Shown: piece by piece, positions 8,203-15,031 of the stretch
Numbering within the stretch: position 1 is the first letter of the stretch
How the letters are laid out: the number at the start of each line of letters is the position of its first letter
Source: Bacteroidales bacterium M2
GTDB lineage: Bacteria; Bacteroidota; Bacteroidia; Bacteroidales; Muribaculaceae
Reading direction: 5' to 3'
Assembly: GCA_001689415.1 (NCBI GenBank)
Contig: LUJM01000112.1
Location: 1 to 20,783, forward strand
Length of the DNA: 20,783 nt
Notes under the pieces: generated by a model
Told to the model about the DNA's origin: nothing
What the model saw: only the letters and a program-made list of their open reading frames with translations
Database searches by the model: none
Translations under genes and position numbers: made by a program

Positions 8203-9026
8203 ATCATATCAACGAAAAACATTACGATAAACACGCCTACCGCAACGAAAAGCATAGAGTCGATGCGGTCGAGGATGCCGCCGTGGCCCGGTATCAGGTT
8301 GCCGCTGTCTTTGATGTGGTTGGTGCGTTTGATAAGCGATTCGAACAAGTCGCCCCAGGTAGAAAGTACGCATACCAATGCTCCGAAGCCTACCCACTCA
8401 AGCATGGTAAAAGGCGCTCCAACGACATAGAAAGCCCCTACGCCGGCAGCGAGGCAGAATATAAGGCCTCCGATAAAACCTTCCCACGATTTCTTGGGTG
8501 ACAGACGCGGAAATAGCTTGTTGCGGCCAAGCATCGACCCTACGCAGTAGGCGCCGGTATCGTTGAGCCATATCATCACAAACATAGTGAGTACTATTTT
8601 CCAGCCGTCTTGCTCTGTGCACAGTAGGCTGAGCATCATCAGCGGTACGGCAATATATGTCAATGATAATGTAGACCATGCCACATCTGCAAGGGCGTGG
8701 TCGCGTTTGTCGTAGAGCGCGAAGGTAAATCGTAGCACGCCATAGCCGAAGGCAAGGCAGATGAATATAATCATCATCAACTCGGGGAAATCGAGTACAT
8801 AGGCCACATTGCAAAGAGCCAAGGCAACAACCACATCTACCGCACGGGTGATTACATCGAGTGTTTCGGTTACAGGGCCCATGGTAATGCGTTGGAATTC
8901 GAGCATTGCCAATACGCAAAATATCGAGAACAACGCTGTTGACCATGCCATTCCGCCGATAAGTGCGCCGACTATCAGACCTACATATACTACACCGCTA
9001 AGACTGCGGACGATAAGGTTTTTCAT
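8199..9026 (-). CDS. cdsA: Phosphatidate cytidylyltransferase
   Basis: Makes CDP-diacylglycerol from phosphatidate and CTP, the branch-point of phospholipid synthesis, at the inner membrane. The 275-residue protein has about eight hydrophobic helices. The conserved WLNDTGAYCVGSMLGRNK (153-170) and SPKKSWEGFIGG (176-187) are followed by the complete CDP-alcohol cytidylyltransferase signature from SLIKRTNHIKDSGN to PGHGGILDRID (about 230-256), with the metal-binding Asp residues in place. The ATG is at 9024-9026. A weak -7-like element (TAAATTCG, minus strand, near 9063-9069) lies in the 168-base gap upstream, so it may have its own promoter as well as read-through from the SGNH hydrolase gene. 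Its TAG shares bases 8199-8202 with the facing gene's TAA. Confidence 0.95.
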   Translation of the reverse strand: MKNLIVRSLSGVVYVGLIVGALIGGMAWSTALFSIFCVLAMLEFQRITMGPVTETLDVITRAVDVVVALALCNVAYVLDFPELMMIIFICLAFGYGVLRFTFALYDKRDHALADVAWSTLSLTYIAVPLMMLSLLCTEQDGWKIVLTMFVMIWLNDTGAYCVGSMLGRNKLFPRLSPKKSWEGFIGGLIFCLAAGVGAFYVVGAPFTMLEWVGFGALVCVLSTWGDLFESLIKRTNHIKDSGNLIPGHGGILDRIDSMLFVAVGVFIVMFFVDMI

Positions 9027-9194
9027 AGTTTTGTTGTTTTAATTCAGCGATCTAAGACTTGCGAATTTACTGTTTTCTTTTAGCTTGATTAGCTCTTAAA
9101 AATGGGTCTGCGCCACTGCTGAGCGCCATACCGAGGACAAAAATAATGAAATATTCCTATAAGGCCAAAAAATATTTTATTTCGGCAAGATAAA

Positions 9195-9887
9195 TCATTG
9201 TACCTCTTTGAGGGTTTTGAGCAGCATTATTTCCATTATGTCGTAGCCGTCGGAGTTGGGGTGTACGCCCGGGCTGTCGATAGCAAATGCCGGATTCATA
9301 GCCGTGTGGTCGCTATTGACCATTGGTGTATAATAGTCTACAAAGTATATGCCATTGGCAACGGCATATTCTTTTATGCGTCCGTTGAGGCTCTGTATTT
9401 TCTCCATGGCATCCTTGATGTCGGGTCGCCACTTGAAGCCTCCGGCAGGTAATACACAGGCGAGAACAGGCTTGATGCCGTTGGCGCGGGCAAGGTCGGC
9501 CATAGCCTTGATGTTGGCCATGGTGCGTTCTTCGTCGTATTTGCCGGTGTTCTCGGCGATATCGTTTGTGCCTGCGCTGATGACCGCGATTTTAGGGTGA
9601 AGTGCGATTACATCATTACTGAAGCGAAGGAGCATCTGGTACGAAGTCTGGCCCGAGATACCACGCCCGACGATGTCGGGGTTGGATGTAAAAAGGTGTG
9701 GGTTGCGCACAGGCCACATTTCGGTGATTGAATTGCCCATAAGCACAACCCGCGGATATGCCGCGGCGGCGATTATACTGTCGTTGGCTGCTGCGTAGCG
9801 GTCGAGGTCGGCCCATTTTGCGGCATCCTCGCCTCGTGAACTTACGAATACCAGGCTCAAAAGTATTGCGGTCAGTAACTGTTTCAT
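9195..9887 (-). CDS. Secreted SGNH/GDSL-family hydrolase
   Basis: A 230-residue exported esterase or lipase-like hydrolase. Residues 1-19 look like a signal peptide (MKQLLTAILLSLVFVSSRG). Block I is VVLMGNSITE with the nucleophile Ser53, block II is GRGISGQTS with oxyanion Gly near 79, and block III is AGTNDI with Asn108. Block V has His209 in GVHPNSDGY. The usual DxxH spacing is broken: the residue three before His209 is Pro, and the nearest Asp is Asp204, five residues away. The gene lies 71 bases after the GH105 gene on the same strand. The pair suggests a role in trimming acyl or acetyl groups from pectin-type sugars, but this is an inference from position. The SGNH family is sure; the substrate is unknown. 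Confidence 0.88.
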   Translation of the reverse strand: MKQLLTAILLSLVFVSSRGEDAAKWADLDRYAAANDSIIAAAAYPRVVLMGNSITEMWPVRNPHLFTSNPDIVGRGISGQTSYQMLLRFSNDVIALHPKIAVISAGTNDIAENTGKYDEERTMANIKAMADLARANGIKPVLACVLPAGGFKWRPDIKDAMEKIQSLNGRIKEYAVANGIYFVDYYTPMVNSDHTAMNPAFAIDSPGVHPNSDGYDIMEIMLLKTLKEVQ

Positions 9888-9958
9888 TTCGATTGATTGC
9901 CGAAGAAAATTTTTGTTTTTATGTCTTTCTGTCCAAATTCACGGAACTGTAACAGGCG

Positions 9959-11092
9959 TTAATCTATCTTATATACCTCTGTTCCTGCGAGTAGGAAGCA
10001 GCCGGTGCCATAGTCGTCGAAGTCGGGCTCGGAGTCGTAGGTAACCGGTTGGCCGTCCTTGGGTTCTTTACCGGTGCCCTGCACATAGCCAAGGAACCCG
10101 TTGGGATGTACGGCGTCTTTTACCATAGCGTTCCAGGCCTTGGCAACAATGGGTAGGTAGGTTTTTCGGTCAAGTATTCCGTTGTTGATGCCCCAGGCCA
10201 TACCATATACAAACAGAGCCGTACCGGTAAGCTCCTTGCCGCCGAAGTTGCCCTCGTCGTGGAGGCTTACATTCCAGAAACCGTCTTTGCGCTGGCACTT
10301 GGCAAGGGCGGCGCACATGTCCCGGAGGTCTTTTACATATGTCTCGCGGTACGGCGAATCTGCCGGCAGTTCCTCGAGCACCTTTACTAAGGCAGCAACT
10401 ACCCAGCCGTTGCCACGCGACCAGTAGCAGTTCTTGCCGTTTGGCTCTTTGTACGGCGGCACGAAGTCTTTGTCGCGCCACCACAAGCCCTCTTTCTGGT
10501 TATACAGGCCTCCGGCAAGAGTGTTTCGCGACCAATTGTACATCTTCCAAGCCTTGTCGTTGTATCGTTGGTCTCCGGTCAGGGCACTCATTTTTGCGAG
10601 CAGGGGCATACCCATCTGAATCGCATCGATCCACGTCCAGTCGTTGATCTGCGGTGTGTTGACGAGCATATTCATGCATGCCTTTGTCTTGGTGAGCATT
10701 TTAGGCTCCGGGGTAAGGCGGTATAAGTCTACATAGGTCTGACCGCAACAATAATTGTCGGCGTTTCGCGTGGTGGTATTATCGCGTCGCATACCCCATT
10801 TGAAACCGTCGGCCCATTCGTAGGCATAGTCATAGTAGCGGTTCTCGGGGTAAATGGAGTAGAGCGCCATTAAGCCTTCGAAATAGACGGCTCGTGTCCA
10901 TATGTTTGCTTCGTAAACCCTTTTGCGAGAGTAGTATGGTATACTCTTGAGAGGGTCGGGATGATTCGTTAGATAATAATCATTTACCTTTATAAGTGTC
11001 TGTAGCACCTCGTGGCGAGGGGGTAGCTTTTCAGCGGCATAGGTTGGAAGCGCCAAGATGAGTGTAAAGACAAGAAGTAATAGCTTTTTCAT
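9959..11092 (-). CDS. GH105 unsaturated rhamnogalacturonyl/glucuronyl hydrolase
   Basis: Predicted to hydrolyse the unsaturated uronic acid from oligosaccharides released by polysaccharide lyases, as YteR of Bacillus does for rhamnogalacturonan. The 377-residue protein has a signal peptide (1-20, ending PTYAA) and an (alpha/alpha)6-barrel. The catalytic acid is probably Asp156 in WTWIDAIQMGMPLLAKM, in the place of YteR Asp143. WSRGNGW (224-230) is the conserved aromatic site motif, followed by DGFWNVSL and ELTGTALFVYGMAWGIN. Length matches the family. GH88 is the nearest alternative. Its promoter region holds a 13-bp inverted repeat, suggesting substrate-controlled expression. The SGNH hydrolase follows 71 bases downstream. 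Export suggests periplasmic action. Polysaccharide-utilisation partners (SusC/SusD, lyases) are not in the window. Confidence 0.92.
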   Translation of the reverse strand: MKKLLLLVFTLILALPTYAAEKLPPRHEVLQTLIKVNDYYLTNHPDPLKSIPYYSRKRVYEANIWTRAVYFEGLMALYSIYPENRYYDYAYEWADGFKWGMRRDNTTTRNADNYCCGQTYVDLYRLTPEPKMLTKTKACMNMLVNTPQINDWTWIDAIQMGMPLLAKMSALTGDQRYNDKAWKMYNWSRNTLAGGLYNQKEGLWWRDKDFVPPYKEPNGKNCYWSRGNGWVVAALVKVLEELPADSPYRETYVKDLRDMCAALAKCQRKDGFWNVSLHDEGNFGGKELTGTALFVYGMAWGINNGILDRKTYLPIVAKAWNAMVKDAVHPNGFLGYVQGTGKEPKDGQPVTYDSEPDFDDYGTGCFLLAGTEVYKID

Positions 11093-11123
11093 TGTTGTAT
11101 TATACTCAGGTTGTTACGGAACA

Positions 11124-11152
11124 ACAAAGTTACAAAGTTTTTGTGACTTTGT
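11124..11152 (-). promoter_or_regulatory. Inverted repeat over the GH105 promoter (candidate operator)
   Basis: On the minus strand TAACTTTG (11132 down to 11125) fits the -7 consensus and lies about 32 bases before the GH105 start; a matching -33 TTG is not evident. The same bases belong to a 13-bp inverted repeat: 11124-11136 pairs with 11140-11152 around the 3-base centre GTT, with only one G-T mismatch. A palindrome on a promoter with a poor -33 element suggests a regulator binding site. A chance A/T-rich hairpin is the alternative. Confidence 0.5.
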
Positions 11153-11287
11153 GGCGAAAAGTAGCAACAAAATTTGGATTATGCCGTCGTTTTTTTATTT
11201 AGTGGCCTAACGCTCTGTAACTCAACAATAACTATTATGATATTTTCTCTTTTGTAAATTATTTTGTGTAATTTTAATGGCAAAAAG

Positions 11288-11318
11288 TTTGCAGAATTAA
11301 ATATTGTGTTTAACTTTG
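11288..11318 (+). promoter_or_regulatory. Promoter of the methionine operon leader
   Basis: TTTG at 11288-11291, a 19-base spacer and TAACTTTG at 11311-11318 are a near-perfect Bacteroidota housekeeping promoter. The start of transcription would fall near 11325, about 20 bases before the leader peptide ATG at 11345 and about 190 bases before metY. Confidence 0.8.
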
Positions 11319-11344
11319 CAAGCAAAATAAAATACCGGCTTATA

Positions 11345-11446
11345 ATGACTACAAATGCCACATACATAAACACTACGGCCATGCTCGATATGAGCGTGAC
11401 TATGATGGGTATGATGTGCATGTGCAGCCGACGGAGCCGGGTGTGA
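11345..11446 (+). CDS. Met/Cys-rich leader peptide of the metY-metX-hom operon
   Basis: A 33-codon open frame, too short for usual gene calling, starting at ATG 11345 and ending at TGA 11444-11446, 68 bases before metY. Residues 13-27 read MLDMSVTMMGMMCMC: seven Met and two Cys in fifteen. The first half has Thr at 2, 3, 6, 10 and 11, Asn at 4 and 9, and Ile at 8, all aspartate-family amino acids. The last codons (SRRSRV) overlap the antiterminator segment. Such a peptide makes sense as a ribosome-stalling sensor and not as a functional protein. It lies about 20 bases after a consensus promoter. An in-frame start further upstream (11264) would precede that promoter. No Shine-Dalgarno is seen, as is usual in this phylum. 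Confidence 0.8.
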   Translation: MTTNATYINTTAMLDMSVTMMGMMCMCSRRSRV

Positions 11447-11473
11447 GTATCGTCATATTATTAACTCATCATA

Positions 11474-11508
11474 GGCCGGCTCCTTTTCAGGGGCCGGTTG
11501 TTTTTTTA
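11474..11508 (+). terminator. Intrinsic terminator (attenuator) before metY
   Basis: An 8-bp G/C-rich stem (11476-11483 with 11490-11497, one G-U pair, extendable by two G-U pairs) with a 6-base loop (TTTTCA) is followed by TTGTTTTTTT at 11498-11507. It stands only 7 bases before the metY ATG, so it cannot serve an upstream gene and must act as a conditional terminator. Confidence 0.88.
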
Positions 11509-11514
11509 TTCGTT

Positions 11515-12801
11515 ATGGACTATAAAAAATTAGGCTTCAACACCCGACAGATTCATGCAGGACTCGATCACACTCCCGAAACAGGCGCTCGCGGAGTGGC
11601 TATATATCCGACAGCTGCATACCGATTCAAAACATGTGAATATGCTGCCAACCTTTTCGACCTCAGCGAGGCCGGCAATATCTATACCCGCCTCCAAAAC
11701 CCCACTTCGTCGGCCTACGAGGAGCGCATTGCAGCCTTGTACGGTGGTGTAGGTGCTCTCGCTGTGGCATCGGGTATGAGCTCGATTCTGATAGCTATAA
11801 CGGCCTTGGCCGAGAAAGGGCAGAATATCGTTGCGTCGCCATTGCTCTACGGCGGCACATACAACCAGTTCCGTCATTCGCTCAGCAAACTCGGCATCGA
11901 GGTGCGTATCGCGCCCACCGATGAGGCAGCCGACATCGAGGCGCTCATCGACGATAATACCCGCGCAGTATTCGTAGAGAGTATGGGTAATCCCACATGC
12001 CGCGTACCCGATATCAAGGCTATCGCCGATGCCGCACATCGCCACGGCGTGCCATTCATTGTCGACAACACTTTCGGCGCAGGTGGCTACTTGTGCAACC
12101 CATTCGACTGGGGTGCGGATATTATTGTCGATTCTGCCACGAAGTGGATCAACGGCCACGGCACGGCCATGGGCGGTATCATCGTTGACGGCGGACGATT
12201 CGACTGGGCAAACGGTCGCTATCCGCAACTGTCACAGCCCGATGAAAGCTACCACGGGCTTGTGTTTACCGAGGCTTTCGGCCCGGCTGCATTTATCGTA
12301 AAATGTCGAGCCGGTGGTCTGCGCGATTTCGGATGTTGCCCCTCGGCATTCGATTCCTACCTGATGTTGCTTGGTCTCGAGACCCTGTCGCTACGTGTGC
12401 GCCACGAGGTAGAATCGACCCGCAAACTCGCCGAATACCTGCGCAATCACCCCAAAGTGAAAAAAGTAAGCTACGTGGGCTTCGAAGATCATCCCGGCTA
12501 TGAGAATGCGCAGAAGTACTTCCGTTTCGGTGCCTCGGCGGTGCTGAATGTAGAGCTGCAGGGTGACCTCGAATCAACAGTACGCTTTGTCGAGGCACTC
12601 CGTCTGGCTGCACACATGACTATGATTGGCGATTCAATCACCGTTGTAACCCACCCGGCATCGACCACACACAAGCAGTTGAGCGCTGCCGACCTCGAGG
12701 CTGCCGGTGTTACTCCTACGCTACTGCGTATCTCTCTCGGTCTCGAAGATGTTGAAGATATTATCGATGATTTCGAACAAGCTTTCAAACATGTCAACTG
12801 A
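11515..12801 (+). CDS. metY: O-acetylhomoserine sulfhydrylase
   Basis: PLP enzyme that replaces the acyl group of O-acetyl-homoserine with sulfide, giving homocysteine in one step. The 428-residue protein starts at the ATG at 11515 (MDYKKLGFNTRQIHAG), directly after the attenuator; in-frame GTG codons upstream lie inside the leader. It shows the Cys/Met-metabolism PLP fold: YPTAAYRFKT, the Tyr/Arg pair in GNIYTRLQNPT, ASGMSSILIAI, IVDNTFGAGGYLCNPFDWGAD and the PLP Lys210 in DSATKWINGHG. C-terminal THPASTTHKQL and LLRISLGLEDVEDIIDDFEQA are intact. Length fits MetY (about 430) better than cystathionine gamma-synthase (about 390). It overlaps metX by 11 bases. Expression is probably set by the Met-responsive attenuator. 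Confidence 0.95.
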   Translation: MDYKKLGFNTRQIHAGLDHTPETGARGVAIYPTAAYRFKTCEYAANLFDLSEAGNIYTRLQNPTSSAYEERIAALYGGVGALAVASGMSSILIAITALAEKGQNIVASPLLYGGTYNQFRHSLSKLGIEVRIAPTDEAADIEALIDDNTRAVFVESMGNPTCRVPDIKAIADAAHRHGVPFIVDNTFGAGGYLCNPFDWGADIIVDSATKWINGHGTAMGGIIVDGGRFDWANGRYPQLSQPDESYHGLVFTEAFGPAAFIVKCRAGGLRDFGCCPSAFDSYLMLLGLETLSLRVRHEVESTRKLAEYLRNHPKVKKVSYVGFEDHPGYENAQKYFRFGASAVLNVELQGDLESTVRFVEALRLAAHMTMIGDSITVVTHPASTTHKQLSAADLEAAGVTPTLLRISLGLEDVEDIIDDFEQAFKHVN

Positions 12802-13816
12802 ACCTGTCATCATACGTAGTCATCACCCTTTCCGATTGGAGTCGGGGGTGGTACTTCCCGAACTTGATATAGCCTATCATAGTTACGGCACTCTCAACGA
12901 AGCCCGCGACAATGTGGTATGGGTATGCCATGCTCTCACCGCAAACAGCGATGTGGCCGACTGGTGGCCTCATACGGTTGAAAGCGGCGCATTCCTCGAC
13001 CCCGACAAATGGTATGTGATATGCGCCAATATCCTCGGTTCGCACTATGGCACTACCGGGCCGCTGCACAATAACCCCGACACCGGCAAAGCATACTACG
13101 ATTCCTTTCCGGCCTTCACGATAGGCGATATGGTATCGGCACACCGTTTGCTTGCCGAAATACTTGGAATTGGTCATATCCACGCCCTCGTCGGCAGCTC
13201 TGTCGGTGGTTTTCAAGCCCTTGAATGGGTTGCGGTAGAGCCCTCGCGTTTCGACAAACTCGTCCTCATTGCCACCGATGCAAAGGCTTCGCCTTGGACC
13301 ATCGCCATCGACGAGACCCAGCGTATGGCAATTAAAAGCGATGCATCATATGGCGAGCAGCGCGACGATGCTGCTCAGGCCGGACTTGCTGCCGCACGTG
13401 CAATCGGATTGCTAACATACCGTGGCCCTGAAGGTTATAACCTAAGTCAGCAGGATAAAGGAGAACTAAAACCATTCGATACCCACCGCGCATGTACTTA
13501 TCAGCAGTATCAGGGCGAAAAGCTCGTACGGCGCTATAATGCGTACTCCTATGTGGCGATTCTCGATGCCTTCGATACCCACGATATAGGTCGTGGACGT
13601 GGCGGAGTCGACGCGGTTCTGGCTGCGATCTCTTGCCCGACGGTTGTGGTTGGTATTTCTACAGATATTATTTTTACACCGGCCGAGATGCGCAGTCTTG
13701 CACGACGCATACCCGGAGCTCGCTACCATGAAATATCGAGTCCTTTCGGTCACGACGGCTTCTTGGTTGAGCATCAGCAGTTAAATGAAATTCTAACGCC
13801 TTTTATAAATGAATAA
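12791..13816 (+). CDS. metX: Homoserine O-acetyltransferase (MetX type)
   Basis: Transfers an acyl group, probably acetyl from acetyl-CoA, to homoserine, making the substrate of MetY. The 341-residue alpha/beta-hydrolase-fold protein has CHALTANSDVADWW (46-59), the MetX-type GSHYGTTGPLHNNPDTGK and the nucleophile elbow GSSVGGFQALEW with Ser137. The triad is completed by Asp292 (GISTDIIFTP) and His321 (SPFGHDGFLVEH). The ATG at 12791 lies inside the end of metY; a start at 12707 would read far into metY and adds nothing conserved. The stop overlaps hom by 8 bases. Succinyl instead of acetyl specificity has been found in some MetX proteins and cannot be excluded by eye. Confidence 0.94.
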   Translation: MSTEPVIIRSHHPFRLESGVVLPELDIAYHSYGTLNEARDNVVWVCHALTANSDVADWWPHTVESGAFLDPDKWYVICANILGSHYGTTGPLHNNPDTGKAYYDSFPAFTIGDMVSAHRLLAEILGIGHIHALVGSSVGGFQALEWVAVEPSRFDKLVLIATDAKASPWTIAIDETQRMAIKSDASYGEQRDDAAQAGLAAARAIGLLTYRGPEGYNLSQQDKGELKPFDTHRACTYQQYQGEKLVRRYNAYSYVAILDAFDTHDIGRGRGGVDAVLAAISCPTVVVGISTDIIFTPAEMRSLARRIPGARYHEISSPFGHDGFLVEHQQLNEILTPFINE

Positions 13817-15017
13817 GATAAGAATAGGCCTATTCGGATTTGGCGTCGTAGGCCAGGGTATATACCAGGTTATCGACAAAGCCCCGAATGCACATGCCGA
13901 AATCAAGCGCATTTGTGTGCGCGACAAGAATAAACCGAGAGCTTTAGATGCTCCACAGTATTTGTTTACCGAGCAGCCCGACGACATCCTCAATGATTCC
14001 GAAATCGACCTTATTGTTGAAGTCATCGATAATGCAGATGCTTCATATGCAATTGTCAGCAAAGCTCTGCAGCGCGGTATCCCCGTGGTATCCGGCAACA
14101 AGGCCATGATAGCCCGCCACCTGCCCGAACTGATAGCGCTGCAACGACGCTACGATACTGCATTGCTCTACGATGCCTCGTCATGCGGTTCGATTCCGGT
14201 TATCCGTAATCTTGAAGAGTACTACGACAACGACCTCCTGCTCGAGGTCAAAGGCATACTCAACGGTTCGTCGAACTATATCCTCTCGCGTGTCTTCGAT
14301 CACGGCGAAGATTATGACTCGGCGCTGGCAAAAGCGCAGGCCCTGGGCTTTGCCGAGAGTGACCCGACATTCGATATCGAGGGTTTCGACTCGCTCTTTA
14401 AACTCGTTATTATCACAGTACATGCCCTCGGTGTATATGTTAATCCCGACGACATTTTTACCTATGGTATTTCGTCGATTCATGAGTCTGACATCCGCTA
14501 TGCACGCGAAAAAAGAGTCAAAATCAAGCTCGTGGCACAGGTGGCAAAGATCGGCAACGACCGATTTACAATGTTTGTTATGCCCGAGTTCGTACGCCCC
14601 GGAAAGTATATCTACAGCGTCGACGACGAGTACAACGGCGTGGTGATACGTGGCGAGTGCTACGACCGCCAGTTTATGTTTGGCAAAGGTGCCGGTGCAT
14701 TGCCTACAGCTTCGTCGATTCTTAGCGACATCATGGCTCGCCGCCACGACTACCGCTACGAGTACAAGAAGATGCACTACCTCGACCGACCTGCCTATAG
14801 CACCGATATAAACCTGAGGGTATATGTGCGCTACTCGTCAACGCCTGTTACCGAGTTGCTGCCGTTCTCAAAGATTCATGAGCAATATCTTTCCGAAGAT
14901 TCATGCTATGTGATTGGCGACATCCGCCTGGCCGACCTGATTGCTAACCGCGAAGTACTGAGCGCCAAGGACGTGTTTGTTGCAAACACATCAACATTTT
15001 TCGAGCATCTCGACTGA
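13809..15017 (+). CDS. hom: Homoserine dehydrogenase (stand-alone)
   Basis: Reduces aspartate semialdehyde to homoserine, the branch-point of threonine and methionine synthesis. The 402-residue protein has the NAD(P)-binding GLFGFGVVGQG (7-17), Lys98 in VVSGNKAMIA, KGILNGSSNYIL (148-159) and the catalytic region ALGFAESDPTFDIEGFDSLFKL (about 178-199), with Glu183, Asp194 and Lys198. The C-terminal 80 residues (NLRVYVRYSSTPV onward) look like a small regulatory ACT-type domain. It has no aspartokinase domain, unlike the fused ThrA enzyme common in this group. Together with its place behind metY-metX and under the same attenuator, this suggests an isoenzyme devoted to methionine. The start overlaps metX by 8 bases. 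It ends 7 bases before the facing CLC gene. Confidence 0.95.
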   Translation: MNKIRIGLFGFGVVGQGIYQVIDKAPNAHAEIKRICVRDKNKPRALDAPQYLFTEQPDDILNDSEIDLIVEVIDNADASYAIVSKALQRGIPVVSGNKAMIARHLPELIALQRRYDTALLYDASSCGSIPVIRNLEEYYDNDLLLEVKGILNGSSNYILSRVFDHGEDYDSALAKAQALGFAESDPTFDIEGFDSLFKLVIITVHALGVYVNPDDIFTYGISSIHESDIRYAREKRVKIKLVAQVAKIGNDRFTMFVMPEFVRPGKYIYSVDDEYNGVVIRGECYDRQFMFGKGAGALPTASSILSDIMARRHDYRYEYKKMHYLDRPAYSTDINLRVYVRYSSTPVTELLPFSKIHEQYLSEDSCYVIGDIRLADLIANREVLSAKDVFVANTSTFFEHLD

Positions 15018-15031
15018 CCGTTGATCAGTCG
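15011..15031. repeat. Symmetric hairpin joining two convergent stop codons
   Basis: CGACTGA (15011-15017) and TCAGTCG (15025-15031) form a perfect 7-bp stem with a 7-base loop. Each arm contains the stop codon of one gene (hom on the plus strand, the CLC gene on the minus strand). There is no T-run on either side, so it is not a classic intrinsic terminator. It may protect 3' ends or help bidirectional termination. Confidence 0.45.

Larger units (their letters stand above)
11335..11508 (+). promoter_or_regulatory. Met transcription attenuator (leader RNA with competing stems)
   Basis: The leader RNA can form two exclusive structures. Terminator form: CCGGCTCC (11476-11483) pairs with GGGGCCGG (11490-11497), followed by a U-tract. 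Antiterminator form: GGAGCCGG (11433-11440), inside the last codons of the leader peptide, pairs perfectly over 8 bases with the same CCGGCTCC. TGAGT (11444-11448) with ACTCA (11464-11468) extends that helix. A ribosome finishing the peptide would cover 11433-11440 and allow termination; one stalled at the Met codons 11381-11416 would leave it free. CCGGCT at 11335-11340, just before the leader ATG, can also pair with AGCCGG (11435-11440), which may act as the protector stem when the leader is not translated. CTATGATGGGT (11400-11410) can pair with ACTCATCATAG (11464-11474). Pairings are seen in the sequence; the mechanism is inferred. Confidence 0.82.

Noticed and set aside
11179..11421. An 80-codon hydrophobic minus-strand frame that could be a small membrane protein
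   Set aside because: It is the reverse reading of the Met-codon-rich leader (CAT runs give Met/Ile/His) and covers the met promoter; the plus-strand leader and terminator explain the sequence better.
11325..11514. A SAM riboswitch as the regulator of the met operon
   Set aside because: I cannot find the conserved core of SAM-I, SAM-II or related aptamers, and the region is filled by the leader peptide codons.
11416..11514. An in-frame GTG start for metY at 11416
   Set aside because: It would extend the protein through the terminator hairpin with no conserved residues; MDYKKLGFNTRQIHAG at 11515 is the natural start.
14181..14777. A 198-codon minus-strand frame inside hom
   Set aside because: Antisense shadow of the conserved hom catalytic region, without a start context or known motifs.
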